Shown: positions 33,013-42,384 of the stretch, piece after piece
Numbering within the stretch: position 1 is the stretch's first letter
Layout of the letters: each line of letters starts with the position of its first letter
Source: Pseudomonas sp. KU26590
Lineage (GTDB): Bacteria > Pseudomonadota > Gammaproteobacteria > Pseudomonadales > Pseudomonadaceae
Length of the DNA stretch: 64,000 nucleotides
Assembly (NCBI RefSeq): GCF_026153515.1
Contig: NZ_CP110644.1
Span: forward strand, 5,645,501 to 5,709,500
Direction: 5' to 3'
The notes under the pieces: generated by a model
Databases searched by the model: none
Told to the model about the DNA's origin: nothing
Seen by the model: the letters and a program-made list of their open reading frames with translations, nothing else
Made by a program: the position numbers and the translations under genes

Positions 33013-34452
33013 TCAGTTCCCCTCAGTCAGACTGTCTTTGCGGTGGTCCGTGCTGCTTTCATCAGCAGCAGAGAGAGGACGCGCCGGGGTGCGTTTCTGC
33101 CCTGGTCCGCCGTTTGCCGGAGTGTCACCTTCATGGGTTTTGGGCCCTTTGCGTACCAGACGCATCATGTAGCCGAAGCCCGTGCCGAACAGCATGAAAT
33201 ACACCACGACGAATAGCACCAGGGTAATGCTCAACTGTTCAACGCTATGCCGGGACACTGCATTCGTCGTACGCATCAGCCCGTAAACCACCCACGGCTG
33301 ACGCCCGATTTCGGTGGTGAACCAGCCCGCCAGCATCGCGATGAGACCGGCCGGCCCCATGCACATCACCAGACGCAGGAACCAGCGATTGGTGTACAGC
33401 CCGCCGCGCCAGCGCAGCCAGGCGCTCCACAGACCGACCGCGATCATCAGCATGCCCAGCAGCACCATGACGCGGAACGACCAGAACACGATCAGCGAAT
33501 TCGGGCGATCTTCCGGTGGGAAGGATTTAAGCGCCGGGATCTGCTTGTCCAGGCTGTGGGTCAGAATCAGGCTGCCCAGGTACGGAATCTCGACCGCGTA
33601 CTTGGTGCGCTCTTCTTTCATGTCCGGGATGCCGAACAGAATCAGCGGGGTCGGCTCGTCTCCGACGTTTTCCCAGTGACCTTCGATGGCTGCGATCTTG
33701 GCCGGTTGGTGCTCAAGGGTGTTCAAGCCGTGAGCATCGCCCACCATCGCCTGAATCGGCGCAACGATCAGCGCCATCCACATGGCCATGGACAGCATTC
33801 TGCGGATCGCCGGGTTGTCGCGACCACGCAGCAGATGCCAGGCCGCCGATGCGCCGACGAAAAACGCCGTGGCGACGAAGGCGGCAATCGCCATGTGCAT
33901 CAGACGATAAGGGAAGGACGGGTTGAAGATCACCGCGAACCAGTCCACCGGGATGACGCGGCCATCGACGATCTCGAAGCCCTGCGGCGTCTGCATCCAG
34001 CTGTTGGAGGCCAGAATCCAGAAGGTCGAAATCAGTGTGCCGACGGCCACCATGGAGGTGGCGAAGAAGTGCAGGCCGCGGCCGACGCGGTTCCAGCCGA
34101 ACAGCATGACGCCGAGGAAGCCCGCTTCGAGGAAGAACGCCGTGAGCACCTCGTAGGTCAGCAAGGGACCGGTGACAGCGCCGGCGAAGTCGGAGAAGCG
34201 ACTCCAGTTGGTGCCGAACTCGTAGGCCATGACCAACCCCGAGACCACACCCATGCCGAAGTTGACGGCAAAGATCTTCGACCAGAAGTGATAAAGGTCG
34301 CGGTAGGTGTTGTCATGGGTTTTCAGCCACAAGCCTTCGAGCACCGCAAGGAAGCTCGCCAGACCAATGGTGATGGCAGGGAAAAGAATGTGAAATGAAA
34401 CGGTAAACGCAAACTGGATTCGGGCGAGATCGAGCGCCTCTAAGCCGAACAT
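33013..34452 (-). CDS. cioA: Cyanide-insensitive cytochrome bd oxidase subunit I
   Basis: 479 residues from ATG 34452 (MFGLEALDLARIQFAFTVSFHILFPAITIGLAS), with GAGGAA upstream. The haem ligand histidine lies in the N-terminal FHILFP; the Q-loop is short, as in the CIO-type oxidases, rather than the long E. coli CydA type. GRQPWVVYGLMRT is the conserved GRQPW motif. CioAB passes electrons from ubiquinol to oxygen and tolerates cyanide. An in-frame upstream extension to 34656 has no similarity. Confidence 0.95.
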   Translation of the reverse strand: MFGLEALDLARIQFAFTVSFHILFPAITIGLASFLAVLEGLWLKTHDNTYRDLYHFWSKIFAVNFGMGVVSGLVMAYEFGTNWSRFSDFAGAVTGPLLTYEVLTAFFLEAGFLGVMLFGWNRVGRGLHFFATSMVAVGTLISTFWILASNSWMQTPQGFEIVDGRVIPVDWFAVIFNPSFPYRLMHMAIAAFVATAFFVGASAAWHLLRGRDNPAIRRMLSMAMWMALIVAPIQAMVGDAHGLNTLEHQPAKIAAIEGHWENVGDEPTPLILFGIPDMKEERTKYAVEIPYLGSLILTHSLDKQIPALKSFPPEDRPNSLIVFWSFRVMVLLGMLMIAVGLWSAWLRWRGGLYTNRWFLRLVMCMGPAGLIAMLAGWFTTEIGRQPWVVYGLMRTTNAVSRHSVEQLSITLVLFVVVYFMLFGTGFGYMMRLVRKGPKTHEGDTPANGGPGQKRTPARPLSAADESSTDHRKDSLTEGN

Positions 34453-34789
34453 AGGTCTTCCTCTATCAGGTGGAACTGGCTTCAGACTCGGGGCCTGCAG
34501 CGACTGCCCCCACGGTGTATTGAGTACGAGGTGTGGCGTTTGTTCTCTGGATTCGTGCTCAGGTCGGCGACCGGGGAGATGCGTCAGGCGGCCAGTTCGA
34601 CCAATACACGCCAAGGTATTGATCCAGGTCAGCTGACATTCAAAGAGTAGTCCCATTTCGGCACTTGCTCTGCGTGGTCTTTTGTCGCGTGGCGAGTTGA
34701 CTCACCTGTCAGGAAGGTGCAGTTGGCGGGAAGCAGAACAGAGTGGGCGAATTTGCAGCGCAGCACTTACAACGCCTAAGCGGAAGGCC
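34453..34789. other. 337-bp intergenic region upstream of cioA
   Basis: Holds the cioAB promoter and the 3' flank of the hydrolase gene. I looked for an Anr/FNR box (TTGAT-N4-ATCAA) and found no good match. Confidence 0.45.
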
Positions 34790-35725
34790 CTACAACGGAT
34801 CGCGAATAAAGCCCAACAGCGCAGAGACCAGGCGCTGATAAAGCGCGTCGACTTCCAGCACACGGCCTTTGGCCCTGAGGCTGCCATGCAGCAGCCCGAG
34901 CCCGGGATCGAACTGGGTGCGTACGCCCGCTTCACGCAACGCACGCTCGTAGGCGATGCCGTCATCACGCAAAGGATCGAACTGCGCGACGGCGATGAAT
35001 GCAGGCGCCAGATCGTGGAAGTCCACCGCGTTGAGTGGCCGGGCGTAGGCCGATTGTTCGTCCGCGGTCATGTACAGCTGCCGGTAATAAGCCAGTTCAT
35101 CGGTGGAAAGAAGCGGTGCGTCCGCGCATTCACGGCGCGAGGGCAGATCAACGGCGCCCCCCAGCTCCGGGTAAATCAACGCTTGCCCGGCCGGCTGACG
35201 ATCACCGGAATCACGCAATGCCAGACACACCGCAGCGGCGAGATTGCCACCGGCGCTGTCCCCGGCGATGGCGATGCGGCGCGGGTCGATGTCCAGCCGC
35301 TGCGCCTGAATCTGCAAGCCATGCCAGACCGCCAGACAGTCGCCGAAACCCGCGGGAAAAGGGTGTTCGGGCGCCAGCCGGTAATCCACGGCGACGACGA
35401 CGGCGTTGAGGTCGGCCGCCAGGGCGGCGGTCAGAAAATCATGGGAATCGAGATCGCCCACCACCCAGCCGCCGCCGTGGATGTACATCACGCACGGCGC
35501 CGGATGTTCGAGGGAAAGCCGCTGAGGCCGGTAACTGCGCACCGCCACGCCGCCGAGGCTGAAATCCATGACATCAAGGTGGGCCGGACGGGTGGGCGTG
35601 AACGCTTCACTCATCCGCGAATACGCGCGGCGCTGCTCGGCAATGTCCTCGGACGCGCTGCTGAAGCTCAGCGTTTTGGTCACGAACGCCGACATTTCGG
35701 GGGACAGCGGGTAAGACGTGGACAT
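34790..35725 (-). CDS. Alpha/beta hydrolase, hormone-sensitive-lipase family
   Basis: 311 residues. The oxyanion-hole motif is MYIHGGGWVVGD (about 80-91), the nucleophile serine is in IAGDSAGGNLAAA (about 153-165), aspartate in VAQFDPLRDDG and histidine in LLHGSLRA. This is the HSL/family IV esterase pattern acting on short-chain esters. It lies 39 bp downstream of the binding-protein gene and may be cotranscribed with it. Substrate unknown. Confidence 0.9.
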   Translation of the reverse strand: MSTSYPLSPEMSAFVTKTLSFSSASEDIAEQRRAYSRMSEAFTPTRPAHLDVMDFSLGGVAVRSYRPQRLSLEHPAPCVMYIHGGGWVVGDLDSHDFLTAALAADLNAVVVAVDYRLAPEHPFPAGFGDCLAVWHGLQIQAQRLDIDPRRIAIAGDSAGGNLAAAVCLALRDSGDRQPAGQALIYPELGGAVDLPSRRECADAPLLSTDELAYYRQLYMTADEQSAYARPLNAVDFHDLAPAFIAVAQFDPLRDDGIAYERALREAGVRTQFDPGLGLLHGSLRAKGRVLEVDALYQRLVSALLGFIRDPL

Positions 35726-35764
35726 TGGCGGCTCCAGCCCGAGCCCTTGGCCAGGCCTGCTTGG

Positions 35765-36706
35765 TTACTTGTTCACCGCCACTTGCACGGCGGACGCTGC
35801 GTCTTTGCCATCAAAGGTCGTCACGCCATCCAGCCAGCGCTTCATGTCTTCAGGATGATCCTTGAGCCACTGGCGAGCAACGTCGGTCGGCGCCTTGCGG
35901 TCCATGATCGGCACCATCATCTGGCTTTCCTGCGCGGCGGTGAACTTCAGGTTGCTCATCAGCTTGCTGACGTTCGGGCAGCGAGCCGCGTAATCCGGCG
36001 CGGTGACCACGGAAACGGTCGCCGCGCCTTCGCCCGGACCGAACACGTCTTCGCTGCCGGTCAGGTAAGCGATCTTCATGTTGATGTTCATCGGGTGCGG
36101 GGTCCAGCCAACGAATACCACCCATTCATTACGCTTGATCGCACGCTGCACCGCCGCAAGCATGCCAGCCTCGCCGGACTCGACCAATTGGAAGCCACCG
36201 AGCCCGAACTGGTTTTTCTCGATCATGCCTTTGATGTTGGCATTGGCACCGGTGCCGGGCTCGATGCCGTAGATCTTGCCACCCAGCTTGTCCTTGAATT
36301 TAGCGATGTCGCCGAAGGTTTTCAGCCCGCCTGACGCCACGTAATCCGGTACAGCGAGGGTTGCCTGGGCATCACTCATGCTCGGCACGTCGAGCACCTT
36401 GACCTGATTGGCCGCTACAAAGGGCGCGATGTTCTTGTCCATCGCCGGCTTCCAGTAGCCCATGAACACATCGAGCCGGTCGTCACGCAAACCGCCGAAG
36501 ACGATTTGCTGGGCGGCGCTGGTCTGTTTGACCTCGTACCCCATGTTCTGCAACAGCACTTCAGCGACAGCGCTGGTGGCGACGACGTCTGTCCAGTTGA
36601 CCACACCCATGCGCACGTTCTGGCATTTGGCGGGCTCCGCCGCCAGCAGCGCGGTGCTGCTCAAAATCAACACAGCGCAACTGATAGGACGAATAAATGA
36701 CTTCAT
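35765..36706 (-). CDS. Choline/betaine-type ABC transporter substrate-binding protein
   Basis: 313 residues with a Sec signal peptide (MKSFIRPISCAVLILSSTALLAAEPAKC; cleavage after LLAA). OpuAC-type periplasmic binding protein: VRMGVVNWTDVVATSAVAE, DVFMGYWKPAMDK, EPGTGANANIKGMI and VVFVGWTPHPMN, the last providing aromatic residues for quaternary amines. Such ChoX/CaiX/CbcX proteins bind choline, betaine or carnitine. No ATPase or permease gene is adjacent, so it is an orphan that may use a core transporter elsewhere. Confidence 0.9.
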   Translation of the reverse strand: MKSFIRPISCAVLILSSTALLAAEPAKCQNVRMGVVNWTDVVATSAVAEVLLQNMGYEVKQTSAAQQIVFGGLRDDRLDVFMGYWKPAMDKNIAPFVAANQVKVLDVPSMSDAQATLAVPDYVASGGLKTFGDIAKFKDKLGGKIYGIEPGTGANANIKGMIEKNQFGLGGFQLVESGEAGMLAAVQRAIKRNEWVVFVGWTPHPMNINMKIAYLTGSEDVFGPGEGAATVSVVTAPDYAARCPNVSKLMSNLKFTAAQESQMMVPIMDRKAPTDVARQWLKDHPEDMKRWLDGVTTFDGKDAASAVQVAVNK

Positions 36707-36905
36707 GGGTGCTCCTCGGGTCGGCTCGTTATTTTATTCAGCTCTTTTCGGCAGTTTTTCAATGCTTGAAGACCCACGGCAATTCGGTGGCTGCCACGTT
36801 GATGCAAAGTACGCAGCAGGCCTGAGCAACAAGCGCACCAGCGCGACCTGTGCTTGCACTGGGGCGACATTGAATGAGGGGGGGTGGAAGGCACAGCAGA
36901 AGGAC

Positions 36906-36995
36906 TGTAGGAGCGCGCTTGCCCGCGAACGCGGTGTGTCAGTGACGTAATCGTTCTCTGACACACCGCCATCGCGGGCAAGCGCGCTCCTACAA
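36906..36995. repeat. Inverted REP pair (BIME)
   Basis: TGTAGGAGCGCGCTTGCCCGC faces CGCGGGCAAGCGCGCTCCTA about 45 bp later. Confidence 0.9.
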
Positions 36996-37007
36996 GGTAC
37001 AGCGTCT

Positions 37008-37038
37008 GATCGTTCCCACGCAGAGCGTGGGAACGATC
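37008..37038. repeat. CGTTCCCACGC palindromic repeat
   Basis: GATCGTTCCCACG-CAGAG-CGTGGGAACGATC is a perfect 13-bp inverted repeat. Sequences of this class (GTTCCCACGCTCTGCGTGGGAAC) are a second REP-like family in Pseudomonas. It lies 22 bp past the paoC-like stop and may end its transcript. Confidence 0.85.
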
Positions 37039-37060
37039 AAGGTACGAGGTAGGGCGTGGG

Positions 37061-39277
37061 TTACAGCACTTTATCCAGCGTAATCGGGAATTCCCGAACC
37101 CGCTTGCCCGTGGCGTGATAGATGGCATTGGCGATGGCCGATGCCACGCCGACGATGCCGATCTCGCCCACACCCTTGGAGCCCAGGTCATTGACGATGC
37201 TGTCGTTCTCTTCCACGAACAACACGTCGATCTCGCCGATGTCCGCGTTCACCGGAATGTGGTACTCGGCCAGGCTGTGGTTCATGAAGCGCCCGAGGGT
37301 GTGGTCGGTCTGGCTCTCTTCCTGCAACGCCTGACCAATGCCCCAGACCACGCCACCGAGAATCTGGCTGCGCGCGGTTTTCGAGTTCACCACGCGGCCC
37401 GCCGCAACAGCGTCCACCACACGGTTAACGCGGATGGTGCCCAGGTCTTCGTCCACCAACACTTCGACAAACACCGCCGAGTGCGTCGCCGTCGAATAAC
37501 CCTCGCGTTTGTCGTCAGGTTTGGCGTCTATCTGCACTTCCAGCGTCTCGTGGGACGACTCGCGCACGATGTCGGCATACGCAAAACGCTGATCATCGAT
37601 GAGCAGATAACCGTCGCCGTAACCGACATCGGCCATGTCGACCACCGCGTATTGCGGATGCGCCATGCGCACAGCGTCGAGCAACTTGGCGCGCAACGCA
37701 CGGCAGGCCTGCTGCACCGCCGTGCCCACGGACGATACGGTGAACGAGCCACCCTGCAACGGCGACGTTGGCAGCGAAGAATCACCCAGCACGAACGTGA
37801 CATCTTGCGGACTCACACCGGCAGCCTCGGCAGCGATCTGAGTCATGACCGTGTAGGTGCCGGTGCCGATGTCAGTGGTGGCGCTGCTCACGGTGATCTT
37901 GCCGCTGCTGTCGATACTGGCCTTGGCGCTGGCCGGCATTTGCATGGCCTCCCATACACCGCCGGCCATGCCCCAACCCACCAGCTGCCGGCCCTGACGC
38001 ATGCTGCGCGGCTCGGGGTTGCGCCTGCTCCAGCCAAAGCGCTCGGCGCCTTGTTCGTAACAGGCCAGGAGTTCTTTGCTGGAATACGGCTTGCCTTCGT
38101 TGCCGTTACTCTCGGCAAAGTTGGCAATCCGCAACTGCACCGGGTCGATGCCCGCCGCAATGGCCAGCTCGTCCATCGCACATTCCAGCGCGACCATGCC
38201 GGACGCGGCGCCTGGTGCGCGCATGTCCAGCGGCGTGTAAACGTCCAGCGGCGCCAGCTCGTAATTTAACTGCACGTTGTCGCACTGATAGAGCATGCCG
38301 CTCCATTCAACGACGTGCTCGGTGAAGTCTTCGAAACGCGAGGTCTGGCCGATGACGTCATGGGCGATCGCCATCAGCTTGCCGTCTTTGGAAGCGCCGA
38401 GGCGCATGTGCTGCAGGGTTTGTGGACGGTAGCCGAAGGTGAACATCTGCTGGCGGGTCAGCGTCAGGCGGACCGAGCGCTGGAGTTTCAGCGCCGCCAT
38501 GACGGCCAGCGGCAGCTGGTACTGCGGGCGCAGCCCGGACCCGAATGCGCCACCGACGAAGGCAGCAAGGACGCGAATCTTCTCTTTCTCCAGACCGAAC
38601 ACGCTGTGCAGGTAGTCCTGACAGTTCTGCGTGCCCTGGGTTTTATCGTGAATTTCCAGGCTGCCGTCAGCCTTGTAGAACACCGTGGAAGCATGCGGCT
38701 CCATCGGGTTGTGGTGTTCGTTCGGCGTGCTGTAGTGGGTGTCGACCGTCACCGCAGATTGAGCGAATGCCCCCGGAAAATCTCCCCGCGGCTTCGGCGT
38801 TTCCGCCGGTGCGGTGTGGGCATCACTCTGGCCGACGCTGAGGTCGGTCTGGTGCGGCTTGGTTTCGTACTCGATGCGCACCAGGGAGCCGGCATGCCGC
38901 GCCAGTTCAAGAGTGTCCGCCACCACCAGCGCCAGCGGCTGGCCGCTGTAAAGCACGTGGTCGTTATAGAAGGGACGGAACGGCGAACCTTCAGCCGAAT
39001 CGGCGTCCTGATAGTCCTCGTCATAACTGGCGATGTGCGGGCGGTTGGTGTGGTCGATGACCGCCACCACGCCGGGAACTGCCAGCGCTTGCGAGGTATC
39101 AATGCGCACGACGCGGCCCGAGGCGATGGTGCTGGAGACCACGCTGGCATGCAGCAAGCCGGCCTCCGGGTACTCGCCGGCGTAGCGGGCCTGACCGGTA
39201 ACTTTCAGGCGACCGTCGACGCGGTCCATCGGTTGGCCCAGCGGGGAGCTTCCCGGGATTGGTGTGTTGGCGTTCAT
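37061..39277 (-). CDS. paoC: Molybdenum aldehyde oxidoreductase, large subunit (PaoC-like)
   Basis: 738 residues of the xanthine oxidase family molybdopterin-binding subunit. Motifs: DRVDGRLKVTGQARYAGEYP at the N-terminus, the cofactor-binding GGAFGSGLRPQ, RAPGAASGMVALE, GTGTYTVMTQIAAE, and the catalytic glutamate in LGSKGVGEIGIVG near the C-terminus (about residue 704). In E. coli the PaoABC enzyme oxidises aromatic aldehydes in the periplasm. It overlaps the FAD subunit by TAATG. The substrate here is inferred from family only. Confidence 0.88.
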   Translation of the reverse strand: MNANTPIPGSSPLGQPMDRVDGRLKVTGQARYAGEYPEAGLLHASVVSSTIASGRVVRIDTSQALAVPGVVAVIDHTNRPHIASYDEDYQDADSAEGSPFRPFYNDHVLYSGQPLALVVADTLELARHAGSLVRIEYETKPHQTDLSVGQSDAHTAPAETPKPRGDFPGAFAQSAVTVDTHYSTPNEHHNPMEPHASTVFYKADGSLEIHDKTQGTQNCQDYLHSVFGLEKEKIRVLAAFVGGAFGSGLRPQYQLPLAVMAALKLQRSVRLTLTRQQMFTFGYRPQTLQHMRLGASKDGKLMAIAHDVIGQTSRFEDFTEHVVEWSGMLYQCDNVQLNYELAPLDVYTPLDMRAPGAASGMVALECAMDELAIAAGIDPVQLRIANFAESNGNEGKPYSSKELLACYEQGAERFGWSRRNPEPRSMRQGRQLVGWGMAGGVWEAMQMPASAKASIDSSGKITVSSATTDIGTGTYTVMTQIAAEAAGVSPQDVTFVLGDSSLPTSPLQGGSFTVSSVGTAVQQACRALRAKLLDAVRMAHPQYAVVDMADVGYGDGYLLIDDQRFAYADIVRESSHETLEVQIDAKPDDKREGYSTATHSAVFVEVLVDEDLGTIRVNRVVDAVAAGRVVNSKTARSQILGGVVWGIGQALQEESQTDHTLGRFMNHSLAEYHIPVNADIGEIDVLFVEENDSIVNDLGSKGVGEIGIVGVASAIANAIYHATGKRVREFPITLDKVL

Positions 39278-40263
39278 TAAACAGTCCCTCCCAAGGTGGC
39301 GTCGCTCAGGGCGCGAACGATCGCGCGGCGGGCCAGCTTGATCTTGAAAGCGTTGTGCGCCAGCGGCTGAGCGTCGCGCAGCATCGCGTCGGCAGCGGCA
39401 ACAAAGTTTTCCCGCGAGACCGGCTGCCCCTTGAGCGACTGCTCGACGGCCGTGTCACGCCATGGTTTGTGGGCCACGCCGCCGAGGGCGATGCGCACAT
39501 CACGAATCACGTCGCCATCCAGTTCAACAGCCGCCGCCACCGAGATCAGCGCAAAGGCATAAGACGCGCGGTCACGGATCTTCAAATAGTGGCTGTGCTG
39601 CTGAAAACGTGGCGCGGGCAATTCGACGGCGGTGATCAGTTCATCGTCGGCGAGCTGGTTATCGCGCTGCGGCGCATCCCCCGGCAAGCGGTGGAAGTCA
39701 GCAAACTCGATAACCCGGGCACCGGCGCGACCCTGAACGTGAACGCGGGCTTCTAGGGCAGCCAGGGCCACACACATGTCCGACGGGTGCGTCGCGACGC
39801 AGGCATCGCTGGCACCGAGAATCGCGTGAATGCGGTTCAGGCCTTCTTTTGCCGGGCAGCCGGTGCCGGGCTCGCGCTTGTTGCACGGCACGGTCGAATC
39901 GTAAAAGTAGTAGCAGCGGGTGCGCTGCAACAGGTTGCCACCGGTGCTCGCCATGTTGCGCAGCTGCGGCGATGCGCCGGCCAGGATGGCTTGGGACAAC
40001 AGCGGATAGTCGCGCTCGATCAGCGGGTGCCACGCCAGGTCGGCGTTGCTCACCAACGCGCCGATCATCAGGCCGCCGCTGTCGGTTGCACGCACGTCTT
40101 TGAGCGGAAGGCCGGTGATGTCGATCAGGTGCTCGGGGCGCGCGATGTTTTCTTTCATCAAATCCAGCAGGTTCGTACCGCCAGCGATGAAACGGCTGGC
40201 AGGACCGGCGAGATTGACCGCCTGAGCGATGTCGGACGGCTTGCTGTAGCTGAAGGGATTCAT
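39277..40263 (-). CDS. paoB: Molybdenum aldehyde oxidoreductase, FAD/[4Fe-4S] subunit (PaoB-like)
   Basis: 328 residues from ATG 40263 (MNPFSYSKPSDIAQAVNLAG). FAD-binding RFIAGGTNLLDLMKE and ASTGGNLLQRTRC are seen. The segment RCYYFYDSTVPCNKREPGTGCPAKEG (about residues 116-142, quoted in part) carries the extra cysteines that hold a [4Fe-4S] cluster in PaoB, a feature that separates this subgroup from ordinary xanthine dehydrogenase FAD subunits. Overlaps both neighbours by 1-4 nt, so the three genes are translationally coupled. Confidence 0.9.
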   Translation of the reverse strand: MNPFSYSKPSDIAQAVNLAGPASRFIAGGTNLLDLMKENIARPEHLIDITGLPLKDVRATDSGGLMIGALVSNADLAWHPLIERDYPLLSQAILAGASPQLRNMASTGGNLLQRTRCYYFYDSTVPCNKREPGTGCPAKEGLNRIHAILGASDACVATHPSDMCVALAALEARVHVQGRAGARVIEFADFHRLPGDAPQRDNQLADDELITAVELPAPRFQQHSHYLKIRDRASYAFALISVAAAVELDGDVIRDVRIALGGVAHKPWRDTAVEQSLKGQPVSRENFVAAADAMLRDAQPLAHNAFKIKLARRAIVRALSDATLGGTV

Positions 40264-40784
40264 TGGCCGCGCCCTCCCTGATCCGCCGCGGCATTCATGG
40301 ATGGCAAGACTTCCACCACCGCCGCGCGGATGTTGCTGTAGGCGCCGCAACGGCACAGATTGCCGCTCATCAGCTCTTTCACTTCGTCATCGGTGCTGGC
40401 GCGGCCTTCGTTGGCCAGGCCTACCGCCGAGCAGATCTGCCCGGGCGTGCAGTAGCCGCACTGGAAAGCGTCGTGTTTGATGAATGCTTGCTGCATCGGG
40501 TGCAGCGTATCGCCATCGGCAAGCCCTTCGATCGTGGTCAGCTCGGCGCCGTCACACATGATCGCCAGGGTCAGGCATGCATTGATGCGTTTGCCGTCGC
40601 GCAGCACGGTGCATGCACCGCATTGGCCGTGGTCACAGCCCTTTTTGGTGCCGACCAGATCGAGCTGCTCGCGCAGCATATCCAGCAGCGTGGTCCAGGG
40701 CTGTACGTCCACTTGTCGGGTCTGGCCGTTCAACGTCAGAGCGATGGAATGCCCTGCGAACGCCTGTTCGTTGTTTGCACTCAT
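40260..40784 (-). CDS. paoA: Molybdenum aldehyde oxidoreductase, [2Fe-2S] subunit (PaoA-like)
   Basis: 174 residues with two [2Fe-2S] clusters: the plant-type one in GTKKGCDHGQCGACTV...C and the C-terminal one in QCGYCTPGQICSAV and GNLCRCGAY. It is the first gene of the paoABC-like operon. E. coli PaoA has a Tat signal peptide for export of the assembled enzyme; this protein begins MSANNEQAFAGHSIALTLNG and shows no twin-arginine signal, so the enzyme is probably cytoplasmic. The PaoD maturation factor is not encoded nearby. Confidence 0.9.
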   Translation of the reverse strand: MSANNEQAFAGHSIALTLNGQTRQVDVQPWTTLLDMLREQLDLVGTKKGCDHGQCGACTVLRDGKRINACLTLAIMCDGAELTTIEGLADGDTLHPMQQAFIKHDAFQCGYCTPGQICSAVGLANEGRASTDDEVKELMSGNLCRCGAYSNIRAAVVEVLPSMNAAADQGGRGQ

Positions 40785-41091
40785 GGGGAAGCCTCACGGT
40801 AGGTACTCGATCAGCGCAGTGATCTGCGTCTTAAGGGGTACGACTTGCGGGCTTTCGGAAACGTTCAGGGTTTATGACGGGCGTTTTGAAGCCGTGAAGC
40901 AAACGGCGGGGCGAGGTCAATCCGGACAATTGCAATCCGGCGACAAGCGCCAGGCCCCATCGCCCGGAGCTGCTGGTATGATGCGCGGCTTTTTGCAACT
41001 GGCAGAATTTGTGCAAGCCGTTTAGGTGAGCTGTGCTTTGCTGTTTCAGTCGACTAAATAAATGACGCGGAGCGTCACCGGGGAGCCTTAA
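40785..41091. other. 307-bp intergenic region between divergent pao and permease genes
   Basis: Carries the divergent promoters. GGGGAGCC just before 41092 is the permease ribosome site. I could not identify a purine riboswitch by eye. Confidence 0.4.
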
Positions 41092-42384
41092 ATGCTGGAG
41101 CGGTTGTTTCAACTCAATGCACATAACACCAATGTGCGCACCGAAATTCTGGCCGGGGTCACGACCTTTCTGGCCATGGCCTACATCCTGTTCGTGAACC
41201 CGAGCATCCTTGGCGAAACCGGCATGGACAAGGGCGCGATCTTTGTCGCCACCTGTCTGGCCGCGGCCATTGGTTCGACCGTGATGGGCCTGATCGCCAA
41301 CTACCCGATTGCCCTCGCGCCGGGCATGGGCCTGAACGCCTTCTTCACCTACACCGTCGTGCTGCACATGGGCCACACCTGGCAAGTGGCGCTGGGCGCG
41401 GTGTTCATTTCGGCGGTGATGTTTTTCCTGCTGTCGATCTTCCGCATCCGCGAATGGATCATCAACAGCATCCCGCTGCCGCTGCGCTCGGCCATCGCTG
41501 CCGGTATCGGCCTGTTCCTGGCGCTGATTGCCCTGCACAACGCCGGCATCGTGGTCACTAACCCGGCAACGATGGTCGGCCTGGGCGATCTGGCCAAACC
41601 GGCACCGATTCTTGCGGCCCTGGGGTTCGCGCTGATCGTCGCCCTGGAAGCCCTGAAAGTGCGCGGCGCCGTGCTGATCGGCATTCTGGCCGTCACCATC
41701 ATCTCTATTGTGATGGGCTTCTCGCCGTTTGGCGGCGTGGTATCGATGCCGCCTTCGCTGGCACCGACCTTCCTGCAACTGGACATTCCCGGCGCACTGA
41801 ACATCGGTCTGGTCAGCGTGATTTTCTCTTTCCTGTTTGTCGACCTATTCGATAACTCCGGCACCCTGATCGGCGTCGCCAAGCGCGCGGGCCTGATGGG
41901 CAAGGACGGCCACATGCCGAAGATGGGCCGTGCGCTGATCGCCGACAGCACCGCGGCAATGGCCGGCTCTCTGCTGGGCACCTCGACCACCACCAGTTAC
42001 ATCGAATCGGCGGCGGGCGTGAGCGCCGGTGGGCGAACCGGTCTGACGGCCATCGTGGTGGCGGTGTTGTTCTTGCTGGCGTTGTTTTTCGCACCACTGG
42101 CCGGCAGCGTTCCGGCATTCGCCACTGCCCCTGCCCTGCTGTTCGTGGCCGTGTTGATGACCTCGGGCCTGGCCGAAATCAACTGGGACGACATCACTGA
42201 AGCGGCACCGGTGGTGATCACCGCGCTGGCCATGCCATTCACCTATTCGATCGCCAACGGCATCGCTTTTGGCTTCATTTCCTGGACCGTGATCAAGCTG
42301 TTGTCAGGCCGGGCCCGCGAGCTGAATTCGGCGCTGGTCGTGCTGTCGATCCTGTTCGTGATCAAGCTGGGCTTTTATCCATGA
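41092..42384 (+). CDS. NCS2/AzgA-family guanine/hypoxanthine/adenine permease
   Basis: 430 residues, about 12-13 membrane segments. AzgA-type signatures: [61 protein letters not shown] and [24 protein letters not shown]. These define proton-coupled purine importers such as GhxP/AdeP of E. coli. Its stop overlaps the trmA start by 4 nt (ATGA), so the two genes are cotranscribed although their roles are unrelated. Confidence 0.94.
   Translation: MLERLFQLNAHNTNVRTEILAGVTTFLAMAYILFVNPSILGETGMDKGAIFVATCLAAAIGSTVMGLIANYPIALAPGMGLNAFFTYTVVLHMGHTWQVALGAVFISAVMFFLLSIFRIREWIINSIPLPLRSAIAAGIGLFLALIALHNAGIVVTNPATMVGLGDLAKPAPILAALGFALIVALEALKVRGAVLIGILAVTIISIVMGFSPFGGVVSMPPSLAPTFLQLDIPGALNIGLVSVIFSFLFVDLFDNSGTLIGVAKRAGLMGKDGHMPKMGRALIADSTAAMAGSLLGTSTTTSYIESAAGVSAGGRTGLTAIVVAVLFLLALFFAPLAGSVPAFATAPALLFVAVLMTSGLAEINWDDITEAAPVVITALAMPFTYSIANGIAFGFISWTVIKLLSGRARELNSALVVLSILFVIKLGFYP

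Larger units (their letters stand above)
36707..37060. other. 354-bp intergenic region with REPs
   Basis: Apart from the promoter of the binding-protein gene, the space is mostly an inverted REP pair (36906-36995) and a separate palindrome at 37008-37038. Confidence 0.6.

Noticed and set aside
34453..34789. Anr/FNR box upstream of cioA
   Set aside because: Only half-site-like TTGATCC was seen; no matching second half at the required spacing.
40785..41091. Purine or xanthine riboswitch before the AzgA-type permease
   Set aside because: I could not fit a known riboswitch core by eye; a covariance-model scan would decide.
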